Assembly: GCA_947095535.1 (NCBI GenBank)
Contig: OX352772.1
Coordinates: forward strand, 109,514,903-109,578,902
Direction of reading: 5' to 3'
Length of the DNA stretch: 64,000 nt
Source of the DNA: Poecilobothrus nobilitatus
Lineage: Eukaryota > Arthropoda > Insecta > Diptera > Dolichopodidae
The stretch's first letter is position 1. Each line of letters opens with the position of its first letter. The position numbers were made by a program, and so were the translations under genes. Below are positions 44,975 to 57,228 of the stretch, in pieces. The notes under the pieces are model-generated. The model did not search any database, was not told the origin of the DNA, and saw only the letters and a program-made list of their open reading frames with translations.

Positions 44975-46385
44975 TCTAATACATTAGGAAGAAATTCTGT
45001 TTGTTTGTGCCCTTTTCACGTAAAAATCACCAGTTCGATTGCAATCAAATTTTGCAGGAACATTTCTACGATCCCGGAAAGATTCATAGGCTATATGGTG
45101 TTTCGGTTTCTTAACCCATCGCGGCCCGAGAGCCATTTAAAGCTTTTTCGTTGTCCTGCCTAAACGGTTTGGTCGATTGATTTGATTTGTACAAATGTTC
45201 TTCTTAGCTTTGGACGGGTGCCGAAGAAATTTGGATATAATATTTTACCTGAATTCAGTCCGGCGGGCTTCCAAAAAAACTTTTGTTTCCGATTTATGTC
45301 CAATTTTGTATGGTGGTCTTATGGTCCCAAAAAAAGCCTGTGACAAATTTTTATGACGTTCCGTTAACCTGTTTGGGCACGAGAGCCGAACGAAGTTCAT
45401 TAAATTTTACTGTTGTCCTGCCTAAACTGTTTGACCAATTGAGTTGACAATTTACAATAATATAGCTCTTTACCATAGGAGCTCACTGAATTTAGTTGGT
45501 TACGATCCATTAACCCGTTTCGGCACCAGGGGTCAGTGAAATTTTGTAATTTCCTTAGTTGTCGCACTTAAACTGTTTGACCAATTTCTCAAAGTGTAGC
45601 TCTTTACTACAGGAGCTCACTGAGTTGATTTGGTTACGATTCATTAACCCGTTTCGGCACCAAGGCTCAATGAAATTTTTCAATTTCTTTGTTGACGCGC
45701 CTAATCGGTTTTACTAATTGAGTTGAAAATTTTCAAATGTGTAGCTCTTCACCCCAGAACATCATTAAGTTGATTTGGTTACGATCCGTTAAGCTGTTTT
45801 GGCACCAGGGCCCAATGAAGTTTTTTAATTTCTTTGTTGTCGCGCTTAAACGGGTTTACCAATTGAGTTTGCCAAATTTAAGTGTAGCTCTTTACCACAG
45901 GAGCTCACTGAGGTGATTTAGTTACGATCCATTAACCCATTTCGGCACCAGGGCTCAATGAAATTTTTAAATTACTTTGTTGTCGCACTTAAATGATTTT
46001 ACCAATGGAGTTGAAAATTTACAAAAGTGTAGGTCTTTATAACAAAAGCTTTCTGAATTGATTTAGTTACGATACATTAACTCATCAGGCTTCAGGCAAT
46101 GAAGTTTCTCATTTTTGTTGTTGTGCTTAAACGATTTGACCAATTGAAAATTTGCACAAGTATTGCACTTTGGCACACAAACTCATTCAATAAATTTTGT
46201 TGTGATACATTAACACATTTCGACACGATAGACTATCAAAAAAAAAATTTTGTTTCTAATTTGGCAGGATGAATTTATGGTTCTAAATAAAGCCTGTGAC
46301 AAAATGTTTGTTAACGTTTGTTAACCCATTTCCGCAGGAGCACCTATTAAAAATATTTTGCCCAATTTTTTGTATTGTTATTATT
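44975..46385 (+). mobile_element. Helitron-like 5' end with ~145-bp minisatellite, copy B
   Basis: Counterpart of 17724-19000 with one additional monomer of 133 bp at about 45541-45673. It starts TCTAATACATTAGG directly after CTAG. Confidence 0.45.
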
Positions 46386-46788
46386 ATTAAAAAGATATTT
46401 CCAACACTCTTTACTTTTATCTATACTGCTTTTAATTTTCCATAAAATCTTTTCAATGTAAATAATATAGAACAGTAATTAAAGTATCTTAAGAATACTG
46501 TATTTAAGTTTTAACAACATAACATTTTCGGCCGTTGTTAAAAAACAGAAACAATCTCCTATATTAGCCAATCATCATGTCATCATTCAGAAATGCATTA
46601 CTGACATGTGGTCTTTACATATGGTTTACCCATATAAGATGCATTTGTATAACATATTTCCCATAAAATATCATTAAAATATGTACATATAGTATGTATA
46701 ATATCCGTATATTTAAAAATACTATATATAAACCTAATCAATTAAATTAGAAAACATATTCACATTTCTGTACAGTATTTAATGAAAA
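46386..46788. other. AT-rich spacer, copy B
   Basis: Counterpart of 19001-19403. No coding signal. Confidence 0.65.
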
Positions 46789-49281
46789 ACAAGTAAATGT
46801 AACAGTAAATCGATGCAACCGACTTATTAATACCCTACACCTGAATAATTCGAATTAAATTAACAATCCATAAGTGTTTCTGGCAGCTGCTTGAACTTCT
46901 TCCCTTTTCTGTCTTATTCAACTCGAATTTCAAGAACGTAAAAGAGGCATCCGCTTGGGATATGCTTGACACCCTTGTATAAAATTTTAAGTTTCTATCT
47001 TAATTATTTTCGAAGATTGGTAGTCCTTGGGATGTTTGTGTCACCTACCCGAATTGCCACTCCAATTCATCGAATCCATCTCAGGAACATAAAGAAAACT
47101 TGCCAGAACACCATTCTATTAAATTTAAAGGTTCTACTTTTGTTGGTTTTGGAGATATGCTCGTTGCTCTTGTGCTCGTCCGGAAGTTTCCAAAATACGA
47201 ACCCATGGTTCAAATTCTTTCAAATGTCAGTTTCCAATTTTACAGAAAAGGAAACATAACAGAACACCTTTGTACTAAAAATAAAAGTTCTATCTTTGTT
47301 GGTTGTGGAGATATACTCGTTTGATCTGGGGCTCGTCCGGAAGCTTCCAAGATTTGAACCCATGGACCAAATCCTCACAAATTTCAGAAACATAAATCAA
47401 ACATGAAGGAACACCATTCTGCCTAATTTAAAGGTTATATCTTTGTTGCATTTGGAGATAATATCATTTGCTCTGAGGCTCGTTCGGAAGCTTTCAAAAT
47501 CCGAACCCAAGGACCAAATCCTCTCAAATTTCAGAGGCCTAAATCATGCATGAAAGAACACCATTATGCCAAAAGTAAAGATTATATATTTGTTGTTTTT
47601 GGAGATAATCTCATTTGCTCTGGGGCTCGTTCGGAAGCTTCCAAAATCCAAACCCATGGACCACATCCTCTTAAATTTTAGAGACATAAATAAAACTGGA
47701 AGAAACATCATTATAAAAAATTTAAAGGTTCTATCTTTATTGGTTTTGGAGATAATCTCGTTTGCTCTGGGGCTCTTTCGGAAGTTTCCAAAACCCGAAC
47801 CCATGGACCAAATCTTCTCACATTTCAGGGACTTAAATAAAACATGAAAGAACACCACCCTGCCAAATTTAAAGGTTATATCTTTGTTGGTTTTGGAGAT
47901 AATCTCATTTGCTCTGGTGCTCGTTCGGAAGCTTCCAAAACCAAACCCATGGACCAAATCTTCTTAAATTTCAGAGACATAAATCAAACACGAAAGAACA
48001 CCATTGTACCAAATTCAAAGGTTCTACCTTTGTTCGTATTGGATATAATCTCATTTGCTCTGCGGCTCGTTCGGAAGCTTCCAAAATTCGAATCCACGGT
48101 TCAAATTCTTTCAAATTTAAACCCATGGCCAAATCCTCTCAAATTTCAGAGACTTAAATCAAACATGAAAAAACACCATTCGGCCAAATTTAAAGGTTAT
48201 ATATTTGTTGTTTTTGGAGATAATCTCATTTGCTCTGGGGCTCGTTCGGAAGCTTCCAAAATCCAAACCCATGGACCACATCCTCTTAAATTTTAGAGAC
48301 ATAAATTAAACTGGAAGAAACATCATTATAAAAAATTTAAAGGTTCTATCTTTATTGGTTTTGGAGATAATCTCGTTTGCTCTGGGGCTCGTTCGGAAGT
48401 TTCCAAAACCCGAACCCATGGACCAAATCTTCTCACATTTCAGAGACTTAAATAAAACATGAAAGAACACCACCCTGCCAAATTTAAAGGTTATATCTTT
48501 GTTGGTTTTGGAGATAATCTCATTTGCTCTGGTGCTCGTTCGGAAGCTTCCAAATCCAAACCCATGGACCAAATTCTCCTAAATTTCAGAGGCCTAAATC
48601 ATACATGAAAGAACACCATTCTGCCAAAAGTAAAGGTTATATCTTTATTGGTTTTGGAGATAATCTCATTTGCACTGAGGCTCGTTCGGAAGCTTCCAAA
48701 TCCAAAACCCATGGACCAAATCCTCTTAAATTTCAGAGACATAAATCAAACGGGAAGGAACATCATTGTACAAAATTTGAAGGTTCTATCTTTGTTGGTT
48801 TTGGAAATAATCTCATTTGCTCTGGTGCTCGTTCGGAAGCTTCCAAAACCCAAACCCATGGACCAAATCCTCTTAAATTTCAGAGACATAAATCGAACGG
48901 GAAGAAACATCATTGTACAAAATTTGAAGGTTCTATCTTTGTTGCTTTTGGAGATAATCTCGTTTGCGGAGATTATCTCCAAAAGCCGGAATCATTCGGA
49001 AGCTTCCAGAATCCGAACCCATGGACGGATTTTGTCCAGATTCGAACTTAGCCTTTCTTTCGTAATTAGTAACCTACTATATAAATTTCATCAAGATAGC
49101 ATCATTATTTTTTGAGTTATCGTGCGTACGGACGGACGGACGGACGGACATCGCTAAATCGACTCCGGCGGTGATCCTGATTCAGAATATATATACATGT
49201 CTATACCTAACTCGCTTCCTTTTGGTGGTTACAAACACCATACCAAAGTTAATATACCCTATACTTTAGGTGTAGGGTATA
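46789..49281 (-). mobile_element. DINE-like element, complete, minus strand, right end of copy B
   Basis: Counterpart of 19404-21904 with fewer GGAC units. Beyond its TATACCC end the sequence is not another DINE but a diverged version of the flank found at 16936. Confidence 0.82.
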
Positions 49282-49735
49282 ATGAGTACATTACATACAT
49301 ATTTAAAGAACAGAAAACCTTACATTCTTTTATCCATACACAATTGTTACACATATTTTTAGTCAATCAATTTGAAAACATAATTAGAGAAAGTAAACAT
49401 AAAAAAATTCTGGTTGATTTATAAAGGTAAAAAACAAGCATGTATTTTTTATATTGAATATATGTTAACAGAACCTCAGAGGTGTGTTTTAAAAAGATTT
49501 TTTCAAAATTTGAAGAGCTGTCGGTGCTCTAGAATCCCTAACAGTGAGGGTAAATAAAAAAGTTTTTTACAACATTACTCTTTTAAGAGACCTTTATTTC
49601 TTCTTTCATTTTCTAAATTAAATTAACTATCTTTTTCTATCCTTATAAACACATTCTTAAATAACATAACAAAAAAAATTTTTTATAAAAACCAAAATTT
49701 CAATTAATAAATAAATTAATTAAGAAAGTGCAGTA
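49282..49735. other. Diverged copy of the DINE 5' flank, then AT-rich DNA
   Basis: ATGAGTACAT, TTACACATATTTTTAG, AATTCTGGTTGATTTA and AGAGCTGTCGGTGCTCTAGA correspond to 16936-17220 with many substitutions. This indicates an older tandem repetition of the DINE-plus-flank unit. From about 49600 I see only AT-rich sequence. Confidence 0.65.
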
Positions 49736-49739
49736 TCCG

Positions 49740-50510
49740 CTAGACGTTGTTAGGATGAATAAAAAAATAATGGATTATAGACCGATCGCTTGGAGGAAGC
49801 GGTTTTCAGAACTACCGGATAATGACACTGGTCAACCCAGCCCAACAATTAAAAAACGATCTAGAGCATGAAATATTACTGGCGAAGTATTTGCATCCTT
49901 ACCCCACGTAAATGAGATAGAAAATTCTCCTAAATTTCTTTTAATCGAATCCACGGATAAAACCAAACCTCTATCAAGCTTTAGTGTTTTTGCAAAAAAA
50001 AGGCACTGGACGGTATAAGCAGTGAAATAGATTCCATCAGTCTTCCTCGAGACGGAACCTTCTTATTTTGGCAAAATCCCAAAAAGTAGCAAATAAATTT
50101 ATCCAACAAAAAATGTTGGTGGTCTATGTACCATTTCAGCAAAACTTCATGAAACCTTAAACTTAACAAAAGGTACAACTTTTGATAAAAACTTGATTCC
50201 AACACGCGAAGAAGAAATTATTAATGACCTAAAAAATCAAGGAGTTACTAATGTGTACAAGTTTAAAAAAACAATCGATGGAAAAAATAACTATAATACT
50301 GGCCTCATACTTCTTACTTTTAATAAATATAAAATTCCAAACAAAATTGATATTGCCTAGTATCAAGTTAAGGTAAAAGAATACTTTCCTATCCCAATGA
50401 GGTACAAAAAATGTCAACTTCTTCGCCACACAGCCAAACATTGCAAGAACCCCGCGAACTGTGCGAACTGTATAACCTCACTCCACACATTAACCTTTAG
50501 ATTTCACTAG
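49740..50510 (+). pseudogene. LINE ORF1 (I/Jockey-type) with zinc knuckle, fragmentary
   Basis: Plus-strand translation in changing frames gives DKTKPLSSFSVFA, then ILAKSQKVANKFIQ, and then an uninterrupted part IPTREEEIINDLKN, GVTNVYKFKK and NTGLILLTFN, followed after a stop by VKEYFPIPMRYKKCQLL and HTAKHCKNPANCANC. This is the RRM-like plus CCHC layout of I/Jockey-superfamily ORF1, which binds element RNA. Several frameshifts and stops are present. The sequence is cut at about 50510 by the tail of an oppositely oriented LINE. Confidence 0.65.
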
Positions 50511-51051
50511 AAATATGTGTTCAAATTTTTTATTTTATTTATTTAGTTATTTATCTCATTAGAACTTTAATGGCTCCTATAGAGCATATTTTACAAATTA
50601 ATAATAGTTAACAAAACAATTTACATAATTTCAAAATTATAATGTTAATATATAAATATTACGAATATAAAGCCAAAAAAAGAAAAAAAAATAAAATCTA
50701 TCAAAAATTTACACCAAGTAATAATAAAATTCAAAAATGAAAAAAGCAATAAAAATTTAATAAAATGAAATATCACAAAACTAAATGCAATTATTTTATT
50801 TTTTATCCGTTAATAATTTTGAAATTGTATACATTAACAATTTTCTATTAATCTATTCTTGCATTTTTTTTTAAACTGGTATTTATTCACTTTTTTAACA
50901 TGGAAAGGTAGCCATTTTTTTAACATGGGTAATTCCTTCTAAATCATTCAAATGTACAGAAAAGGGACAACGTAAGTACCAGACAGATCTGGTTTGATAA
51001 TTCAGTTACATGTTACATGTAACTGAGATAACAAGTTCAGTTGATAATAAG

Positions 51052-51860
51052 TTACATGTCAATCGACTTAAAACTAAATTTAAGTGGATTGGCATGTAAC
51101 TTATGTAAACACATCAACTTCGCAATCAAAACTAAATCTGAACTTATTATACTTTGAAGATCATTATAGCTGTTTCCTTTATATATTATTACTAAATCAT
51201 CAGCATATAAGTACGATTTGCCTATTAACTTTAATGATGTAAAATCACTGATGTAACATGAAAATAAAGTAGGACCTAAGGAACTTCCCTGAATAACTCC
51301 ATATTCGATCTTTCTAGTATTGCTTTTTATTTCTTCACACTCAGTGTATTGTTTTCTATTTTCATAATAATTGGCGAACCACATAAGCTGCTTACTAGTA
51401 ATACCCCATTCGTATAACATTTTTAATAATATTTTACGATCGGCTGAGTCAAATGCCTTTGTTAAGTCAAGAAATACTAATCCAATTTTATATTTTTTGC
51501 TGATTGAGTTCTGAATTTCAGCACTGGTATCCGAGTTTTAGTGAAACCATATTGCCTATCACAAAGTAGGTTGTTATTGTTAAATATTTTGTCACCTGTG
51601 TGTTTATCTGGTACAATGCTTTCTTTAATTAAAAGATTAATAAATTGGGTGGTACGTTTAACTAATTGTTCTTTACATATTTTTACTACATTATTTGAAA
51701 TTTCGTCACATCCTGCACTATTTGTGATCGATAAATACCCAATTATTTCCAGTGTTTGTTTTTCAGTAACTATTTCAAATCTAAATTTACTGCCAGTTCT
51801 TATTTTGGGATAATATATAGGTGAATCAAGCAGACTACTCATTTCTTTTCCCATAATACT
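51052..51860 (-). pseudogene. LINE reverse transcriptase with intact YADD
   Basis: The N-terminal part (51477-51854) has GYLSITNSAGCDEI and DRQYGFTKT. After a frame break comes a 122-residue part with MLYEWGITSKQLMWF, GVIQGSSLGPTLFSCYISDF and YLYADDLVIIYKG, so the catalytic YADD (residues 72-75 of that frame) is present. Sequence between the two frames still encodes FLDLTKAFDSADRK in another register. Frame breaks make it inactive. Confidence 0.75.
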
Positions 51861-52189
51861 GTGATAATTGAATAATTGATTGATAATTGAAGTTGTTAAT
51901 TTTTGTTATTTTACTTTTTTATCTTTACACTCGTAGAAAGATTCATTTTGTTTTTCAATGTATATATCATCATTAACCATTTCCCTTACTACATTCCAAA
52001 TTTTAAGTAGATTATTCAAACATTTCGAGAATTTGTTAGTGTCATACTCTCTTTGTTTTCTTCTTTTGGTAGACGTAAATTTATTCAACCAAAAACGATA
52101 TTTGTTTTTATATGCTTCATTGTCATTGTTTTGTAACAGTTTTGCATGCCAATAATTTTTTTTTATCAGATCTATGCACTTATTATCTA

Positions 52190-52990
52190 CCTAAGATTTG
52201 CTATATTTATTAATATTATTATTGTTTTTCTCGCCCCCACTTTGTTTAATGATGTTTTATTATGAATCAACAATTTTAATTTATCTACTACATTTTCAAA
52301 TATATCATCAACAACACTTGACGAAATATTGATGCTACACATATTCAGCTTTTGCTTTATTTCAACGACATTTGCTTTCTTAATTAGTTTGTTTTTGATA
52401 ATTTCCTGTCTGCATTAAAATTAATAAGATAAAGTATAAGAATATTGTGATCTGATATATTTGTAGCAATCATTGCAATATTAATTTTTTGTGATAAATT
52501 ATTGCTCAGAACATGATCAATACAAGTTCCAGAAGAGGGTCTAGTTGGGAATGTGTTACCAAAATAATATCCATTGGACTGAACTATATTAAGATAAGTA
52601 TTTGTAAAATTGTCATTATTGTTGAGTATATTAAGATTGAAATCCTCAATTGTAATCTAGTTATTATTCTTTATATTTTCTAGATAATTGTCAAGCACAG
52701 AAAGAAATTTTCAACATTTTGTTTATCGGTGATTGGCGGCCTATAAGTGCAATGAGTGTGATGTTAGATTAATTAAAATCGACATGATGTTGTTAATATT
52801 GTTATTGTAAGAATTAATAATTTTGTAATCAATTGTGTTCCTAATAAAAATTCCTATACAGCCACCACGTCTTTGTTTCTACATATGAAAATTTTTTTAT
52901 AGTGTTTAATATTAAGTAGATCAATTTCGTTTTCTAGGACCCATGTTTCAGTGAAAATAATTACATGAATATTGTCATTTATACAATCAA
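52190..52990 (-). pseudogene. LINE endonuclease, decayed
   Basis: No long frame survives, but motifs appear in order on the minus strand: YRPPITDKQN, ITIEDFNLNI (Glu in place of the Gly before the catalytic Asp-Phe-Asn), SNGYYFGNTFPTRPSSGTCI, CIDHVLSNNL and NISDHNIL. This is the AP-like endonuclease of a CR1-group LINE, with several stops. Confidence 0.6.
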
Positions 52991-53009
52991 GAATAACCTC
53001 TACAATATT

Positions 53010-53170
53010 TTAGCATACACTCTACCATATTTTACCCATGCAAATTTTATAACACCTTTTCTTTTAAGATACCTGTCTTTTTAAATAAGAGACTGTAATA
53101 TTCGGTAAGTTTTTCATTAATATAAACTATCTCAGAAACACTATTTGAGAAATCTGACGTGTTCGAAATA
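53010..53170 (-). pseudogene. LINE ORF1 C-terminal end
   Basis: Contains SEIVYINEKLTEYYSLLFKK, typical of the C-terminal domain of CR1-group ORF1, then frame-shifted traces of a KFAWVKYGRVYA segment. It lies directly upstream of the endonuclease in the same orientation. Confidence 0.5.
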
Positions 53171-53175
53171 ATTTT

Positions 53176-54977
53176 ATTTAAGGAAAATTGCCATGGAGAG
53201 CATCCATCGTCCTCCAATAATTGCACAAAGTATGTTCAACAAAAAGAAATACAAAAAATTAAAACACAAAATAAGTGTAGCTTTGGTTCTAACCTTAAAT
53301 ACTCCAACAATAAATCAAATAGAAAATAATAAAGACATACAATTTCAAAACAAAAACAATAGCACAGAAAGAAAAAAACATACTTAAAAACAATTTAAAT
53401 AAAAACTCGACATTGGTTAAAGTTATAAATTGTAACACGAATATAATATACACTTTACTATTTAAATATAGTGATAATCGTGTACATAGCAAACAATTCT
53501 TTAGTTTTAATTATTATTTTTTGCTTTTTTTCTCTTACTTTCTCTTTTTTAATTTCCATTTATATATTTTTACACTAGTTTTTATATTAGATAGTTATAA
53601 TGCTTAATATTCTTAAATTAAATATCAAAGACTATTATAAGAAAAACTAAAAAATCTAAAATCTAAAAGACTAAAAATCTAAAAATTATGAACAAAATAC
53701 AAAATGCAAAACAATTATCAAAAAATACCAAGTCTCTTTTCTACCTTCTTTTTTTATTTTTCATTTCTTAACTTTCTTTCATATTTTTGCTTTTTCAAAA
53801 TTTCCACTTTTTACAATGCTTTATATTCTTAAACCAATAATGAAAAAAATATCATAAAAACGTCAAAAATCAATAATCTAGAGCACTTTACAAAAAATAC
53901 AAATATCTTCTCAAAAATCCAAAAAATACAGTTGAAACTTTCGAGTGTTCCGCAGTACTACATCCGCTAAAAACATTTTAGGTATCAAAATAAAAAACAA
54001 ATAATTCAAGAAGTCAATAATAGTTCAAAAAATAAAATAAGTTCTACTATATTAAACGACATAGTACTGGGAATATTCAAGGATTCTATAACAATAAATT
54101 TTTCTTATCAGTCAACTCCTTGCTTGCATCGAGAAAACTTCCTTTAATTGAATTATTAATTCAAAATTGGCGTTGTCTTTTTTTTTTTTTTTAATCTAAT
54201 ATTAAAATTTTCACTTCAAAATTACTCGGAAAAGAAAAAGTGATTATTTAAATTTAAATAAAAACGAGAAAAAATACAATTGCCTTTATCAACTCTTAGA
54301 TACCCGTACGAACCGTTAGTATGTTCACAGCCTGTCACTCTGCTTACAATATTATTTTTTAAATATTTTATTGTTTCAAAATAATTTGGGTGAATTGTAT
54401 AATTTCTAGAACTATGGGTTGTACATATATTCAAACTATATGTTTATATATATGTACATTCTTCAAAAGCAGATTCTAACCTTCCACATAACGATTATCA
54501 ATACAAAACTTTTTCAAATATTCTATAGTACCATTTAATACTAAGCGGTAAATGTATATTAAGTTTACTTAGTACAAAATAATAAATATAATTTTAAATA
54601 TTATATTATATTAATGCGCACATAGTATATTTATATTGTTATAAGTATATCGCCATACATTGCAATATTTCTTTAAAAATATTTCCATTCATAGTATAAT
54701 TTCTTATAAGTACAATAAAATACATTTATGTATGTAAAAAGGCGCTATATAATATACATCTATACTCTTATGGATGTATATTATATAGCGTAGGTATATT
54801 ATATTGTGACATACACGATAAGTAAATAAACATGATATTATATAAGTATGTATGTATATCAATATCATATAAATGAAAATTCTTCAAGCAACCGTTATGT
54901 TGTTTATTTATTTACATTTTTTTGTACTACGGATTATATCCTCAACAATTTCAAATTATCGAGTAAGACAAAAGCAA
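53176..54977. other. AT-rich region without recognisable genes
   Basis: 1.8 kb of A- and T-rich sequence with poly(T) near 54180-54193, short simple repeats and one strong inverted repeat (54743-54790). Short open frames here are low-complexity (Ile/Phe/Asn-rich) and match nothing I know. Confidence 0.6.
54743..54790. other. Perfect 18-bp inverted repeat (cruciform or hairpin)
   Basis: CGCTATATAATATACATC (54743-54760) and its exact complement GATGTATATTATATAGCG (54773-54790) flank a 12-nt loop. It is not part of any element I can recognise. Confidence 0.85.
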
Positions 54978-55909
54978 AAAATTCGTTGAAGAAATTTGTT
55001 AGAAAATTTGAAAAAATCAAGTAACACTTTCGTCAATTTTAAAGTAAGCTATATTATTAATAAAAAAAGTTGTTAACAGAAATAAGAGTATAACGTTGAA
55101 GCTTTAATTTTTCTGTATAACTTCAAAAAAATTTTAACAGGTGTTCAAGTTACAGGTGTTTAAAAATAGGAAATTTTCAATTTTTGACCCTTTACAGCTC
55201 CTAAACGGGGGTGATACAAAAAAAATTTTTGAAATGACTCATGCTTATTTTTAAAGATCTAACATCTGTCAAAATGTCAGCTTAAACCATTTAGAAGATA
55301 GAAGGGTTAAAGGATTTTGCAATAATTCAGTTTCGCATAACGGTAAATTAAGACACCGTATAACACAAGTATATATTTATTATATACATTTTTGTAAAGC
55401 TCATAATTGCACCTATCGTGTGGAATTTTTTGGAATTCAGATTGAAGATATACCTTATAGAGCTTGTGTTATAACTATTTAAATATAGAGATTTTTGGGG
55501 GCTTTGGGGGGCTCCTTGACAGGTGGGGCTACAAAAAAAAGTTATTTAAAATAAAATTAATATTTTTATGATATCTATCAGCAGTTAAAATTGCATGGCT
55601 CTATTTCAAAAAAATTGTGGAGATCTAAAAGTTATTTGTTCAGGAGCTACCCGAAGTTTTGGTCGGAACCAAAAAAAATAGGGAACCTACAAATTGCTCC
55701 CAGAATATTTTGTGTAAATTTCAAGATTCCAGTTTTCGTAGTTTTTGAGTTAGCGTGCTGACGGACGGACGGACGGATATGGCTTAGTCGACTCAGAATT
55801 TGATTCTGATCCGATCCATACCTTTGATGCTATATCTAGCTCGCTTATTTTGAGGTGTTACAAACGGAGGAGTAATTTTATTATACCCGATACTTATCGT
55901 ACGGGTATA
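54978..55909 (-). mobile_element. Second DINE-like family, 5' part, minus strand
   Basis: Inverted counterpart of 26154-27110. It starts at TATACCCGTACGATAAGTAT (55909 on the minus strand) with the inner GGGTATAATA, the GTCC microsatellite (about 55762-55779) and an AT-rich body to about 54978. It is clearly diverged from the other copy, with many substitutions and small indels. Confidence 0.65.
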
Positions 55910-56016
55910 ATAATGTGGCTTTGCAAAATTTGCAAAAAGAAACAATTATGGCAAAAAATCCAAAATTGAATAACCACGTTGATTTTAATAAATGACAAAA
56001 AAATGGAACAACTTTT

Positions 56017-57228
56017 GCGAGTAATTATTACATACCGCTGCAAACGATTGGGAACGATGACCCGAATATTGACGATATTGAATCCGAAAATATCGAAACT
56101 GATGTCGAAAAAACTGACTCTAAAAAATCTATTTCAATACCAGTTACCATAATAAAACAAAAAGTTGTAAAAGTACATGATTTCATGAAACAAATTAAAA
56201 TAAATGATTATTTTACAAGATCCATCTCAATAGGTATTAAATTATACTGTAATTCTGATGAATCTTATACCAAAGCACTAAGTGAGTTAAAAACTAATAA
56301 TTTAGAATTTTTCAGATATGATTCTAAAAAGACAAAACCACTTAAATTTGTTTTATCTGGTTTGGATAATTATAATTGTGACGAACTTAAAAATCACTTA
56401 ATTGAGGTTTAAAATGTTTAGAAATTAAAGCAATAAACACAAAAACAAATTTTTATAATGATTTACAATTACACATCATTTAGTTTGAAAAAAATCAATA
56501 AAATTAAGCGAATTACGTACTAACTTTTGTTATATATACAATACGAAAGTGAGATGGGAACGCAAATCTACAAATAAAAAGTTGACACAATGCTACAATT
56601 GCCAAATGTATGACCACAGTTCGCGTAACTGCAGTATTAGCACAAGATGTGCTTTCTGTGCCGGCAATCATCCTACTACTGAATGCACGAATAATATGCA
56701 AACTGTCATGGTGAACATTATTCTACTGATAGCATATGTGATAACAAAAAAACATACATCTCTCTACTGAGCTGCAACACAAAAATACGAAAAAATGTTT
56801 CATCTTTAAACAAAAACAATACAATATTGAGTAGTAATACAAAATACAATATTAAGTACAGTACACTCTTTCCAAATTCTCTCAATATATATAGTCATTA
56901 CAATAGCAATGTAAATAGCAACAAAAACAATGCTAATGCTCATACATTACCTTTCAATATCATATGCAGATCGAACTCAAACTATGGCAACAATAATAAC
57001 ATCAGTAACATTACCGCAAGTACGAACTGTCATAACACTAACAATAATAGTAGTAGTAACAATGATTTTACTAACAATAATAATACTTTAATTAAGAATA
57101 ATACTAATCTTTTTTCTGTTGATGAAATAATACAATTAACCAATGAATTATTAAGTAAATGTGTAAATAAGGCCGAACAATTTTCTATAATAACAGAACT
57201 TTCGGTTAAATATTTGTATTCGAAATGA
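56017..57228 (+). pseudogene. Jockey-type ORF1 (RRM-like domain, zinc knuckles, Asn-rich tail)
   Basis: An open stretch to 56412 ends in KPLKFVLSGLDNYNCDELKN, the domain preceding the zinc knuckles in Jockey ORF1. After frame breaks come CYNCQMYDHSSRNC (C-x2-C-x4-H-x4-C) and CAFCAGNHPTTEC (C-x2-C-x3-H-x4-C), with traces of a third knuckle (CHGEH) in another frame. An Asn-rich 133-residue segment (56827-57228) forms the C-terminus. Its TGA overlaps the ORF2 ATG by ATGA. The protein would package element RNA. Confidence 0.72.

Larger units (their letters stand above)
27113..49281. repeat. Segmental duplication, copy B
   Basis: Direct repeat of 136-21904. The left breakpoint falls within the 5' region of the first DINE element (short shared TCCTGAG), fused to the second DINE-like family. 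The right breakpoint coincides with the 5' end of a DINE element: after GGGTATA copy B continues with unique sequence, whereas copy A continues with another DINE. Net length differs by about 400 bp, mostly minisatellite monomers. Confidence 0.93.
50511..53175 (-). mobile_element. CR1-group LINE, minus strand, decayed
   Basis: On the minus strand: end of ORF1 (53170-53010), endonuclease (about 52990-52190), linker, reverse transcriptase (51860-51052) and an AT-rich 3' region to about 50511. The family is different from the LINE at 3455. It is head to tail against the plus-strand ORF1 fragment and outside the segmental duplication. Confidence 0.75.

Noticed and set aside
53193..53387. Possible small gene starting MESIHRPPII
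   Set aside because: Low-complexity Lys/Asn-rich translation in AT-rich DNA, with no homology signal, and adjacent to the 5' region of a minus-strand LINE.
26154..55909. One giant 29.7-kb transposon with ~950-bp terminal inverted repeats
   Set aside because: The arms look like ordinary 5' ends of a DINE-type element, are clearly diverged from each other, and enclose a segmental duplication that starts exactly at the left arm's inner edge. There is no transposase and no target-site duplication.
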